From NCBI GenBank assembly GCA_963839645.1, contig CAWIVZ010000001.1:744001-808000 (forward strand): a stretch of DNA of 64,000 nt, written 5' to 3'. This stretch comes from PALSA-911 sp963839645. Lineage in GTDB: Bacteria > Pseudomonadota > Alphaproteobacteria > Acetobacterales > Acetobacteraceae. Below are positions 44,267 to 52,764 of the stretch, piece by piece; within the stretch, counting starts at the first letter, position 1; each line of letters opens with the position of its first letter. Made by a program: the position numbers and the translations under genes. The notes beneath the pieces were generated by a model. The model saw only the letters and a program-made list of their open reading frames with translations, searched no databases and was not told the origin of the DNA.

Positions 44267-45442
44267 CTACCAGGCCGCGTCGAGCAGCTTGCGGACGGTT
44301 GCCGGCCCCTCGATCGGGTTGGGATTGGTGCGCACCCAGCGGTCGTGCATGGAGCGTTCCGCCACCGCGTCCATCAGCTCGGCCTTCATGCCCGCCGCGC
44401 GCAGCGTGCCGGGCAGGCCGAGATCGGCGATCAGCCTGGCCAGTTGCTCCGCCGCCGGCGTATGGATCTGCCCCAGCGCATCGGCCACCAGGGTCTGCCG
44501 GGCCGCGTTGGTGACGTGATTGAAGCGCATCACGTGCGGCAGCATCACGCAGGACGTATAGCCATGCGGAATCCCCGCCGTGCCGCCCAGCACATGGCCG
44601 ATGCCATGGCTGGCGCCCAGCGGCACGCCGGCGGCCACCCCGGTCATCGATAGCCAGGCGCCGATCTGGCAGTCCAGCCGGGCTGCCAGGTTCTTCGGGT
44701 TCTCCTTCACGCCGCGCAGGCCGGAAGCCAGCAGGCCGAGCGCGTGCACGGCGGCGGCATCGGGAAACGGCTGCGGCGCGATGGAGCACAGCGCCTCCGT
44801 CGCGTGGTCCACGGCGCGGATGCCGGTGGACAGGAACAGCCATTCCGGCGTGTGCACCGTCAGCGCCGGATCCAGGATCACGGCGCGCGGAATGGCGTCG
44901 GGGTGGGTGAAGCTTTCCTTGGCGTGGCGGGTGCCGCGCGTGTCGGTGCAGCCGGCCAGGGCCGAGAACTCCCCGGCCGACAGCGTCGTCGGGATCGTCA
45001 CGGTGCGGATCGGCGGCGCCAGCGTGACGGGCCGGGTGGTGCTGCCGTCCGGATGGGTGACGGCGCGCAGAGCATCGAGGCCATCGGCGTCGGTAATGCC
45101 GTTGCCCAGGCAGATGCCGACCATCTTGGCGGCATCGGTCACCGAGCCGCCGCCGACGGTCAGCAGCAGATCGGCACCGGCGGCGCGCGCACCATTGGCC
45201 GCCGCCACCACATCGTTGCGCGGCGTATGGGCGCCGATCCTCGGCGCCAGGCCGGCGAAGCGGGCGCCGAGCACCTGGCGCACCTGGTCCATGGCGTCGG
45301 TTTCCCGCGCCAGCGTGGCGGAAGCCAGCACATAGACGGCGCGGGCGCCGACCAGATCGATTTCCTGTGCCAGCGCCTCCGCGAAAGGTACGCCGTAAAT
45401 CACCCGCTCCATATGCGGGTAGCGGTAGATGCCTTTTTGCAA
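44267..45442 (-). CDS. Iron-containing alcohol dehydrogenase / maleylacetate reductase-like
   Basis: A 391-residue group III dehydrogenase. NAD-binding GGGSVTDAAKMVG is at about residue 97. Metal-ligand regions are AVDHATEALCS and ASHGIGHVLGG, then IPHGYTSCVMLPHVMRFN. The DAAK block and HGIGHVLGG fit maleylacetate reductase, which ends hydroxyquinol or chlorocatechol pathways, but no intradiol dioxygenase is nearby. Upstream genes (6PGDH-like and Lin0512) suggest one catabolic unit of unknown substrate. Confidence 0.85.
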   Translation of the reverse strand: MQKGIYRYPHMERVIYGVPFAEALAQEIDLVGARAVYVLASATLARETDAMDQVRQVLGARFAGLAPRIGAHTPRNDVVAAANGARAAGADLLLTVGGGSVTDAAKMVGICLGNGITDADGLDALRAVTHPDGSTTRPVTLAPPIRTVTIPTTLSAGEFSALAGCTDTRGTRHAKESFTHPDAIPRAVILDPALTVHTPEWLFLSTGIRAVDHATEALCSIAPQPFPDAAAVHALGLLASGLRGVKENPKNLAARLDCQIGAWLSMTGVAAGVPLGASHGIGHVLGGTAGIPHGYTSCVMLPHVMRFNHVTNAARQTLVADALGQIHTPAAEQLARLIADLGLPGTLRAAGMKAELMDAVAERSMHDRWVRTNPNPIEGPATVRKLLDAAW

Positions 45443-45486
45443 AGCCGGGCCTCCCTGGACGATCGTTTGTGACTTCCGGTTGTATG

Positions 45487-46332
45487 TCAGTTTTTTAATT
45501 TCAGGAAATCGTCGATCGCGCCGGTTTCCTGCCCGTCTCCGGCGAAATCCTTCGCGATCCGCCGGTAGAATTCCGCGGCGCCCGCGAAGATTTTACCGGC
45601 CGCCGCATCTTCTCCGGTAAAGCCGGAAATCTCCTCCATTTCCGCCACCCAGCGATACGCCTTGGAATACATCTTCGGCGTCTGCCGGCTGAGCCAGCCG
45701 AACAGGGCCGGCTGGGAGGCGGCCAGTTCGCGGCGCAAATCCTCCGCCGCCCCGCCCCGCGTCGCCGCCAGCATCATCGCCGCGCCGAGCGCGGTGAAGC
45801 CCTTGGTGATGCCGGCATAGGACATCTTCAGCGCCGACGCCGCCCCCACCGGCGCGTCCAGCACGCGGATTTCCAGCCCATATTCGGTCAGCACCGCGAC
45901 CTCGCCGGCATGCGGGCCGGAGACATAGATGGAGGTGCCGGTGGTGCCCGGCGCCGGCGGCCCGCCGATGATCCCGCCATCCACGAAGCGCGCCCCGGCG
46001 GGCTCGATCACCGCGGCGATGCGCGCGACGGTCGCCGGGTTCACCGCGTTGCAGTCGACATAGACCGGCTTGCGGTTCGCCGCCGCCAGATGCGGCGCCA
46101 GCCGTCCGGCCAGCGCCAGCGCGTCGCCCGGCGGCACGATCGACAGGATGATATCGGCCTTCACGATGTCCGCGTCCGAGGCATCCGTCATGCCGGCGGC
46201 CTCGGCGCGGGCAACGCTGTCAGCGCTGCGCCCAGCCAGCGAGGTCAGCACGCGGACCCGATGCTGCGTCAGGCGCCCGGCGACGCCACTGCCCATCATG
46301 CCGGCGGCGATAACGGCGACTGTTGGGGTCAT
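45487..46332 (-). CDS. 6-phosphogluconate-dehydrogenase-like NAD-binding protein (DUF1932 type)
   Basis: A 281-residue beta-hydroxyacid dehydrogenase-like protein. The Rossmann motif is VAVIAAGMMGSGVAGRL, here with Ala in place of the first Gly of GxGxxG. Next come YVDCNAVNPATVARIA, FVDGGIIGGPP and SALKMSYAGITKGFTALGAAM, with the catalytic-type lysine. The C-terminus fits the DUF1932 domain. Spaced 20 nt from Lin0512 upstream. Substrate unknown; it may reduce or oxidise a hydroxy acid. Confidence 0.85.
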   Translation of the reverse strand: MTPTVAVIAAGMMGSGVAGRLTQHRVRVLTSLAGRSADSVARAEAAGMTDASDADIVKADIILSIVPPGDALALAGRLAPHLAAANRKPVYVDCNAVNPATVARIAAVIEPAGARFVDGGIIGGPPAPGTTGTSIYVSGPHAGEVAVLTEYGLEIRVLDAPVGAASALKMSYAGITKGFTALGAAMMLAATRGGAAEDLRRELAASQPALFGWLSRQTPKMYSKAYRWVAEMEEISGFTGEDAAAGKIFAGAAEFYRRIAKDFAGDGQETGAIDDFLKLKN

Positions 46333-46351
46333 GGGGGTACTCCGTGTTGCT

Positions 46352-46693
46352 TCAGGGAAGGTCGAACCGCACCGCCACCGCCGCACTCGCAATCACCGCG
46401 ATGTCCGTGCCCGCATCGTCCGGCACGTCCAGCCCGCCCTTCACCACCTTCACGGTCACCTGGCCATGCGGCAGCGAGGCCTTCACCGCGGCTTCGTCCA
46501 CCTTCGCCGGTTCCTGCACGCCGATCGTCACCTCCACCTGCATCGCCTTCGAATCGAGCCCCAGCGAGCGGATCAGGCTCAGCGACGAATGGTGCAGCGC
46601 GTCCTGCACCGCCCGCAGCGCCGCCTTGGTGTAGTCGCCGCCGTGCAGGTCGTTGCCGGCGCCCATCTCCAGGATCACCCGTTTCAATGCCAT
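46352..46693 (-). CDS. Lin0512 family protein, copy 1
   Basis: A 113-residue protein of the Lin0512 family (function unknown), starting MALKRVILEMGAGNDLHG, then DYTKAALRAVQDALHHSSL and SLPHGQVTVKVVKGGLDV. It is identical at about 60 of 113 ungapped positions (my hand count) to the gene 13 nt upstream, so the pair is a tandem duplication and might form a hetero-oligomer. It is followed by a 6PGDH-like dehydrogenase gene. No signal or membrane segment. Confidence 0.85.
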   Translation of the reverse strand: MALKRVILEMGAGNDLHGGDYTKAALRAVQDALHHSSLSLIRSLGLDSKAMQVEVTIGVQEPAKVDEAAVKASLPHGQVTVKVVKGGLDVPDDAGTDIAVIASAAVAVRFDLP

Positions 46694-46706
46694 GGTTCCG
46701 CTCCCC

Positions 46707-47048
46707 TCAGGCTATATCGAGGCGAACGATCGCCGCGGCATGGGCCAGGACCGTGGAACCGGTGCCGGCGTCGTTGAAGATCTCCAGCCCCCCCTCCACG
46801 CACGTCACCGTGCCGGTGCCGTGCGGCAGCACTGCCAGCACCTGCGCCTTGTCCACCAGGTCCGGCCGGGGAACGCCGATCCGCACGTCCACCACCATCG
46901 CGTCGGTGTCCATATTGAGCGCGGCGGCCACGTTCAGCGAATTGTGCCAGAGCGCGTCCCGCAGCGCGCGCACCGCCGCCTTGGTGTAGTCGGCGCCGCG
47001 GATATCCGTGCCCATGCCGATTTCCAGCACCATGCGCTTCATGGCCAT
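46707..47048 (-). CDS. Lin0512 family protein, copy 2
   Basis: First gene of the minus-strand series; 113 residues, MAMKRMVLEIGMGTDIRG at the start. It conserves DYTKAAVRALRDALWHNSL and VLPHGTGTVTCVEGGLEI. Compared with copy 1, the second histidine of DALHHSSL is conserved but the first is Trp. The upstream ATG at 47048 is used; 47042 (MKRM) is an alternative. The stop is 13 nt before copy 1. Confidence 0.85.
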   Translation of the reverse strand: MAMKRMVLEIGMGTDIRGADYTKAAVRALRDALWHNSLNVAAALNMDTDAMVVDVRIGVPRPDLVDKAQVLAVLPHGTGTVTCVEGGLEIFNDAGTGSTVLAHAAAIVRLDIA

Positions 47049-47187
47049 GCTCGTTCTCCCTGCTTGACTGGGGTCAGTATTGTCCCCGCCCTCGCAACCC
47101 GCAATGCAGGCCGCCCTGGGCAGCCCCTGGCCTGCCGGTGCCGCCATGCCTATGGTCGCGCCGCCCCGAGCCGAGAAGGATTTTCGC

Positions 47188-47670
47188 ATGCCGCCTGCCG
47201 CGCCTCCCATGGAAATCAAGATCCTGGACCCCCGCCTGCATGGCTGGGGCCTGCCGCGCTACCAGAGCGACATGGCCGCGGCGATCGACCTGCACGCCTG
47301 CCTGGACGCGGCCATCGACATCCACCCCGGCGACGCGCCGCATCTGGTCTCCGCCGGCATCGCGCTGCACATGGCCGACCCCAACCTCGCCGCCCTGGTG
47401 CTGCCGCGCTCCGGCCTGGGGCACAAGAAGGGGCTGGTGCTCGGCAATCTCGTGGGGCTGATCGACCCCGACTACACCGGCCCGATCCTGGTCAGCGCCT
47501 GGAACCGGGCCGCCCCCGGCACGCCCCCGGTGCGGATCGAGCCGGGCGAGCGTTTCGCCCAGATGGTGTTCGTGCCGGTGGTGCGGCCGGTGTTCCATAT
47601 CGTCGAGGATTTCAGCACCGAAACCACCCGCGGCGCCGGCGGCTTCGGCAGCACCGGAACCACGGTCTGA
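47188..47670 (+). CDS. dut: Deoxyuridine 5'-triphosphate nucleotidohydrolase
   Basis: dUTPase hydrolyses dUTP to dUMP, limiting uracil in DNA and feeding dTMP synthesis. It has 160 residues and the trimeric-type motifs: AAIDLHAC (motif 1), PRSGLGHKKGLVLGN (2), GLIDPDYTG (3), RIEPGERFAQMVFVPV (4) and the C-terminal RGAGGFGSTG (5). The ATG at 47188 has GAGAAGGA 7 nt upstream and is preferred over longer in-frame starts at 47080 and 47146. Divergent from the Lin0512 operon. Confidence 0.95.
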   Translation: MPPAAPPMEIKILDPRLHGWGLPRYQSDMAAAIDLHACLDAAIDIHPGDAPHLVSAGIALHMADPNLAALVLPRSGLGHKKGLVLGNLVGLIDPDYTGPILVSAWNRAAPGTPPVRIEPGERFAQMVFVPVVRPVFHIVEDFSTETTRGAGGFGSTGTTV

Positions 47671-47767
47671 GGCGCCGGCCGTCACGAAACGGACATACCG
47701 ATCAGGGGTGACTTTAACGGCGGCGCTGGTCTAACAAGCCTGTAATCTCTCTTGGTCAGGTCCCGGC

Positions 47768-49492
47768 ATGTCCCGTACCGCTTCCTCGGCGCTGCTGCTC
47801 GGCAGGCGCCTGCCGAATGTCTGGGACATCGTGGCGATCCTTTGCGTGGTCGCCGGCCTGGTCGGCGTCGCCCATGTGGCGCGCGGCACCCTGGTGCCGC
47901 TGGATGCGCCGAACGCGGTGGCGATCAGCCTGGATCCCTCCAACCTGCCGAATTACGCCGCGCGCACCACGCTGCGCATGTTCGCGGCCCTCGCCGCCTC
48001 GCTGGTCTTCACCTTCACCTTCGCCACCGCCGCGGCGAAAAGCCGGCGCGCCGGGCTGGTGATGGTGCCGATCCTCGACATCCTGCAATCCGTGCCGATC
48101 CTGGGCTTCCTGACCTTCACCGTCGTGTTCTTCATGAACCTGTTCCCCGGCCAGGTGCTGGGGCTGGAACTGGCGGCGATCTTCGCGATCTTCACCAGCC
48201 AGGCCTGGAACATGGCGTTCTCCATGTACCAGTCGCTGAAAACCGTCCCCAGTGACCTCAAGGAAGCCACCTACAGCTTCCAGCTGAGCGGCTGGCAGCG
48301 CTTCTGGCGGCTGGAGGTGCCGTTCGCCATTCCCGGCCTGGTGTGGAACACCATGATGTCCATGTCCGGCGGCTGGTTCTTCGTCGTGGCGTCGGAGGCG
48401 ATCTCGGTCGGCGACAACACCTGGAAGCTGCCGGGCATCGGGTCCTACGTCGCCGCGGCGCTGGAGGCGCGCGACATCTGGGCGGTCGCCTGGGCGATCC
48501 TGGCGATGCTGGTGGTGATCCTGCTGTACGACCAGCTGCTGTTCCGCCCGCTGGTCGCCTGGTCGGCGAAGTTCCGGTTCGAAACCACCGCCGGCGCCAC
48601 CGCCGAGGACCCCTGGGTGCTGAAACTGATGCGCCGCACCCGCCTGCTGGGCGCGGCGGGCGATGCGTTCGGCTTCGTGCTGAGCGCCATCGGCGGCATG
48701 CGCCTGCGGCTGCTGCCGGCGCGGCGGGTGCAGGAAGCGAAGGCGCCATCGCGTGCCGGCGACGCGGTCTGGCTGGTCGTTCTGGCCTGCGTCGTGGCCT
48801 GGGCGATCTGGAAGATCGTCACCTTCTGCGCCACCGAACTCAGCTTCACCGACCTGCCGGAAGTTCTGGGCCTGGGCCTGATCACCATGCTCCGCGTCAT
48901 CGTGATGATGACCCTGGCGAGCCTGGTCTGGGTGCCGATCGGCGTCTGGCTCGGCCTGCGGCCGAACTGGGCCCGCCGGGCGCAGCCGGTGGCGCAGTTC
49001 CTGGCGGCCTTCCCGGCCAATCTGCTGTTCCCGCCGGTGGTGCTGGCGATCGTCTATTTCCACGCCAACGTGGATATCTGGCTGACGCCGCTGATGGTGA
49101 TGGGCACGCAGTGGTACATCCTGTTCAACGTCATCGCCGGCGCCGCCGTGTTCCCCGGCGATCTGCAGGAAGCGGCGGCGAATTTCCGCATCGGCGGCTG
49201 GCTCTGGTGGCGGCGGGTGATCATCCCCGGCATCCTGCCGTACTACGTCACCGGCGCGATCACCGCCTCCGGCGGCTCCTGGAACGCCGCGATCGTCGCC
49301 GAGGTCGCCTCCTGGGGAAACACCAAACTCGCCGCGCACGGCCTGGGCGCCTATATCGCCCAGGCAACCGAGCAGGGCGACATGGCCCGCGTGGTGCTGG
49401 GCGTGGTGGTGATGTCCGGCTTCGTGCTGCTGTTCAACCGCCTGGTTTGGCGGCCGCTCTACGACTACTCGAGCCGCCGCCTGTCTATGTAG
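47768..49492 (+). CDS. Fused NitT/TauT-type ABC permease with two membrane domains
   Basis: A 574-residue membrane protein in which two BPD-type permease domains are joined: the first about 60-270, the second about 360-570. EAA-like loops are visible in each: KEATYSFQLSGWQRFWRLEVPF and QEAAANFRIGGWLWWRRVIIP (each within 22 residues of its domain's conserved Gly). This fused layout belongs to the nitrate/sulfonate/taurine-like importers whose ATPase carries an AAA-associated C-terminal domain, which follows here 35 nt downstream. No matching family 9-like solute-binding protein gene is nearby, so the ligand is unknown. Confidence 0.87.
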   Translation: MSRTASSALLLGRRLPNVWDIVAILCVVAGLVGVAHVARGTLVPLDAPNAVAISLDPSNLPNYAARTTLRMFAALAASLVFTFTFATAAAKSRRAGLVMVPILDILQSVPILGFLTFTVVFFMNLFPGQVLGLELAAIFAIFTSQAWNMAFSMYQSLKTVPSDLKEATYSFQLSGWQRFWRLEVPFAIPGLVWNTMMSMSGGWFFVVASEAISVGDNTWKLPGIGSYVAAALEARDIWAVAWAILAMLVVILLYDQLLFRPLVAWSAKFRFETTAGATAEDPWVLKLMRRTRLLGAAGDAFGFVLSAIGGMRLRLLPARRVQEAKAPSRAGDAVWLVVLACVVAWAIWKIVTFCATELSFTDLPEVLGLGLITMLRVIVMMTLASLVWVPIGVWLGLRPNWARRAQPVAQFLAAFPANLLFPPVVLAIVYFHANVDIWLTPLMVMGTQWYILFNVIAGAAVFPGDLQEAAANFRIGGWLWWRRVIIPGILPYYVTGAITASGGSWNAAIVAEVASWGNTKLAAHGLGAYIAQATEQGDMARVVLGVVVMSGFVLLFNRLVWRPLYDYSSRRLSM

Positions 49493-49527
49493 CCGAGCCG
49501 ACCGCTTCGAATAACTGAGGTACCGCC

Positions 49528-50829
49528 ATGGATGCGCGCGTCGAAACCATCAGCCTCGTCGAGGTGCAGGGCTGCCGCCAGGCCTATCACAAGGATTCCA
49601 ACGCGGACCTGGTGGTGCTGGACGACGTCAACGTCTCCATCCGCAGCGGCGAGATGGTGGCCCTGCTCGGCCGCTCGGGCTCCGGCAAATCCACCCTGCT
49701 GCGCATCGTCGCCGGCCTGCTGCTGCCCACCGCCGGCACCGTGCTGTGGCGCGGCAAGAAGCTCACCGGCCCCGCCGACGGCGTGGCGATGGTGTTCCAG
49801 AGCTTCGCGCTGTTCCCTTGGCTGACGGTGCAGGAGAACGTGGAAATCGGCCTGGAGGCGCTCGGCGTGCCGCGCGCCGAGCGCGAGCGCCGGGCGGAGG
49901 AGGCGATCGACCTGATCGGCCTCGGCGGCTACGAAAGCGCCTATCCGAAGGAACTGTCCGGCGGCATGCGCCAGCGCGTCGGCCTGGCGCGCGCCTTGGT
50001 GGTGCACCCGGACCTGCTGCTGATGGACGAGCCGTTTTCCGCCCTGGATGTGCTCACCGCCGAAACCCTGCGCACCGACCTGATCGACCTGTGGTCCGAA
50101 GGCAAGCTGCCGCTGAAATCGGTGCTGATGGTCACCCACAACATCGAGGAGGCGGTGCTGATGTGCGACCGCATCCTGGTGTTCTCCTCCAATCCCGGCC
50201 GCGTCGCCAGCGAACTGACGGTGCCGTTCCCGCACCCGCGCAACCGGCTGGACCCGGCCTTCCGCCAGATGGTGGACGACATCTACGCCCTGATGACCCG
50301 CCGCCCCGCGCCCACGCACGCGCCCTCCAAGCAGGAGGTGCTGGCCACGCCGATCCACCCGGTTTCCACCAACCTGATGGCCGGCCTGCTGGAGACCCTG
50401 GCGGCCGGGCCCTATAACGGCCGCGCCGACCTGCCCGCCGTGGCCGGCGCCCTGCAACTGGAACTCGACGACCTGTTCCCGCTCGGCGAGGCGCTGCAGA
50501 CCCTGGGCTTCGCCGTGCTGGAGGAAGGCGACATCCGCCTGACCCAGAACGGCCTGGCCTTCGTCGGCGCCGATACCGACGACCGCAAGGCCCTGTTCGC
50601 CACGGCGTTGCGCGCCCATGTGCCGCTGGTCGCCATGATCCGCCAGGTGCTGGACGACCGCGCCAATCACCGCGCCTCGGCGGTGCGCTTCCGCGACGAA
50701 CTGGAAGACCACATGTCCGCCGACTACGCCGACGAAACGCTGCGCACCGCCATCGCCTGGGGCCGCTACGCCGAACTGTTCACCTACGACGAGGAAGCCG
50801 AGCAGTTCAGCCTGGAAGACCTCGAATAG
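49528..50829 (+). CDS. ABC transporter ATPase with AAA-associated C-terminal domain
   Basis: A 433-residue ATPase. ABC domain: Walker A GRSGSGKSTLL (about 50), Q-loop MVFQSFALFPWL, signature LSGGMRQRVGLARALVV, Walker B LLMDEPFSALD. The family C-terminal extension (about 280-430) begins near SKQEVLATPIHPVS and matches the AAA-associated domain seen in this transporter subfamily. It is the partner of the fused permease directly upstream (35 nt gap). A complete transporter minus its binding protein. Confidence 0.9.
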   Translation: MDARVETISLVEVQGCRQAYHKDSNADLVVLDDVNVSIRSGEMVALLGRSGSGKSTLLRIVAGLLLPTAGTVLWRGKKLTGPADGVAMVFQSFALFPWLTVQENVEIGLEALGVPRAERERRAEEAIDLIGLGGYESAYPKELSGGMRQRVGLARALVVHPDLLLMDEPFSALDVLTAETLRTDLIDLWSEGKLPLKSVLMVTHNIEEAVLMCDRILVFSSNPGRVASELTVPFPHPRNRLDPAFRQMVDDIYALMTRRPAPTHAPSKQEVLATPIHPVSTNLMAGLLETLAAGPYNGRADLPAVAGALQLELDDLFPLGEALQTLGFAVLEEGDIRLTQNGLAFVGADTDDRKALFATALRAHVPLVAMIRQVLDDRANHRASAVRFRDELEDHMSADYADETLRTAIAWGRYAELFTYDEEAEQFSLEDLE

Positions 50830-50907
50830 GCGACGTCACCGATCGGCCTTCCCGAAGCGACCGCGCCATGTCTATTCTCCCGCCACAGAATTCGGGAGAC
50901 CAAAGCC

Positions 50908-52497
50908 ATGCTGACCCGCCGCACCCTGCTGGCATCCACCGCCGCCATCGCCGCTGCCCCCGCCGTCACGCCGGCCTTCGCCGCCACGCCGAAGGATGTG
51001 GTGGTGATGGCCAAGCAGATCGACGACATCATCAGCCTCGACCCGCAGGAGAGCTTCGAATTCTCCGGCAACGAGGTCGGCGGCAATGTCTACCAGCGCC
51101 TGGTGCGCCCGGAACTCGCCCATCCGGAAAAACTCGCCGGCGACCTGGCGCAGAAATGGGACATCTCGCCGGACGGGCTGACCTTCACCTTCACGCTGAA
51201 AAACGGACCGAAATTCGCCTCCGGCGCGCCGGTCACGGCCGATGACGTCGTGTTCTCGCTGCACCGCGCGGTGATCCTGAACAAGACGCCCGGCTTCATC
51301 ATCACCCAGTTCGGCTACACCAAGGACAACGTCGAGAAGCTGATCCGCAACGACGGCGGCAAGGTCGTCCTCACCCTGCCGGACAGCCAGGCGCCGAGCT
51401 TCGTGCTGTACTGCCTGTCGGCCAATATCGGCGGCGTGGTGGAAAAGAAGGTCGTCATGGCCAACGCCAAGGGCGACGACATGGGCAATGGCTGGCTGAA
51501 AACCAACAGCGCCGGGTCCGGGCCGTTTCAGGTGAAATCCTGGAAGGCGAGCGAGGCCGTGTCGCTGGAAGCCAACCCGCACGCCACCGTCAAGCCGCAC
51601 GCCAAGCGCCTGATCATCCGCCACATCGCCGATCCCTCCGCGCAGCTGCTGTCGCTGGAAAAGGGCGATATCGACATCGCGCGCAACCTGGAGACCGAAC
51701 AGCTCAAGGCGATCGCCGGCAGGAAGGAATTCAACGCCGTGGCGTCCGCCAAGGCGTCCTCGATGTATTTGGCGATGAACCAGAACCATCCCGCCCTCGC
51801 CAAGCCCGAAGTGCGCCAGGCGGTGAAATGGGCCATCGACTACGCGGCCATCCAGAAGAACATCGTGCCGAACACCTGGGTCGTCAGCCAGGCCTTCCTG
51901 CCCAAGGGCCTGCCCGCCGCACTCACCGACCTGCCGTTCGAAAAGTCCGTCGGAAAGGCCAAGACCCTGCTGACGCAGGCCGGACTGCCCAACGGGTTCG
52001 AGGTTACGCTGGACTACATCTCCACCGCACCCTACGCCGATATCGCCCAGGCCGTGCAGGCCAACCTCGCGGCGATCGGCATCAAGGCAACCCTGCTGGC
52101 CGGCGAGCAGAAGCAGGTCATCACCAAAACCCGCGGCCGCCAGCACCAGATGGCGCTGCTGGTCTGGGGCTCGGATTACTTCGACCCCAACTCCAACGCC
52201 CAGGCCTTCTGCTACAACCCCGACAACACCGACAGCGCGAAAGTGAAAACCCTGGCCTGGCGCAGCTCCTGGCAGGACGCCGAACTCACCAAGATGGCCG
52301 CCGCCGCCGTCAGGGAACTCGACGCCAAAAAGCGCATCGCCATGTACGAACAGATGCAGCAGATCCACCAGGACCGCAGCCCGTTCGCGTTCATCCTGCA
52401 ACAACAGGAAGTCGCCACCATGGGCAAAGGCGTCTCCGGCTTCAAAGTCGGCCCGATGTCCGACCTCACCGACTACGCCCCCATCACCAAGACCTGA
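50908..52497 (+). CDS. Family 5 extracellular solute-binding protein
   Basis: A 529-residue periplasmic receptor. It opens MLTRRTLLASTAAIAAAPAV, a possible Tat/Sec signal (RR present, weak), cut near FAATP. Family 5 hallmarks include YQRLVRPE, FASGAPVTADDVVFSLHR near residue 110, SGPFQVKSWKAS near 208 and EVRQAVKWAIDYAAIQ near 300, and an end rich in peptide-like binding residues. It belongs functionally to the permease and ATPase set that starts at 52765, but repeat copy C separates it from them. A peptide or opine-like ligand is plausible. Confidence 0.9.
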   Translation: MLTRRTLLASTAAIAAAPAVTPAFAATPKDVVVMAKQIDDIISLDPQESFEFSGNEVGGNVYQRLVRPELAHPEKLAGDLAQKWDISPDGLTFTFTLKNGPKFASGAPVTADDVVFSLHRAVILNKTPGFIITQFGYTKDNVEKLIRNDGGKVVLTLPDSQAPSFVLYCLSANIGGVVEKKVVMANAKGDDMGNGWLKTNSAGSGPFQVKSWKASEAVSLEANPHATVKPHAKRLIIRHIADPSAQLLSLEKGDIDIARNLETEQLKAIAGRKEFNAVASAKASSMYLAMNQNHPALAKPEVRQAVKWAIDYAAIQKNIVPNTWVVSQAFLPKGLPAALTDLPFEKSVGKAKTLLTQAGLPNGFEVTLDYISTAPYADIAQAVQANLAAIGIKATLLAGEQKQVITKTRGRQHQMALLVWGSDYFDPNSNAQAFCYNPDNTDSAKVKTLAWRSSWQDAELTKMAAAAVRELDAKKRIAMYEQMQQIHQDRSPFAFILQQQEVATMGKGVSGFKVGPMSDLTDYAPITKT

Positions 52498-52533
52498 CAC
52501 CCTGGTGCGGGGGGGTGCGGCGGTTGGGGAGGT

Positions 52534-52740
52534 AAGCAAGGCCAGGGGGCGCTGCCCCTGGACCCCCGCCAGAGGCTGGGCCTCTGGAAACTGCCATATG
52601 TTTTCTTGAAGGAAGGGGGCTGGCTCGGATCGGTGCCGTAGCACGGACAGAGCCGCCCCCTCCTTCAAGAAAACAGATGGCGGTTTCCAAAGGCCGAGCC
52701 CTCTGGTGGGGGTCCAGGGGCAAAGCCCCTGGCCTTGCTT
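52534..52740. repeat. Foldback repeat, copy C
   Basis: A 207 bp element with ends AAGCAAGG and CCTTGCTT. H1 is CCAGGGGGC-GCT-GCCCCTGG (one extra G) and H2 CCAGAGGC-TGG-GCCTCTGG. The central stem is 52599-52620 against 52655-52675, 21 pairs with one bulged A, enclosing a 34 nt loop. H2' is imperfect and H1' closes the element. It starts 37 nt after the solute-binding gene stop and ends 24 nt before the permease start, so it splits an otherwise normal peptide-transport operon. It may end most transcripts after the binding-protein gene. Confidence 0.85.
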
Positions 52741-52764
52741 GCTCTCCCACGCCCGAGCCCCCGC

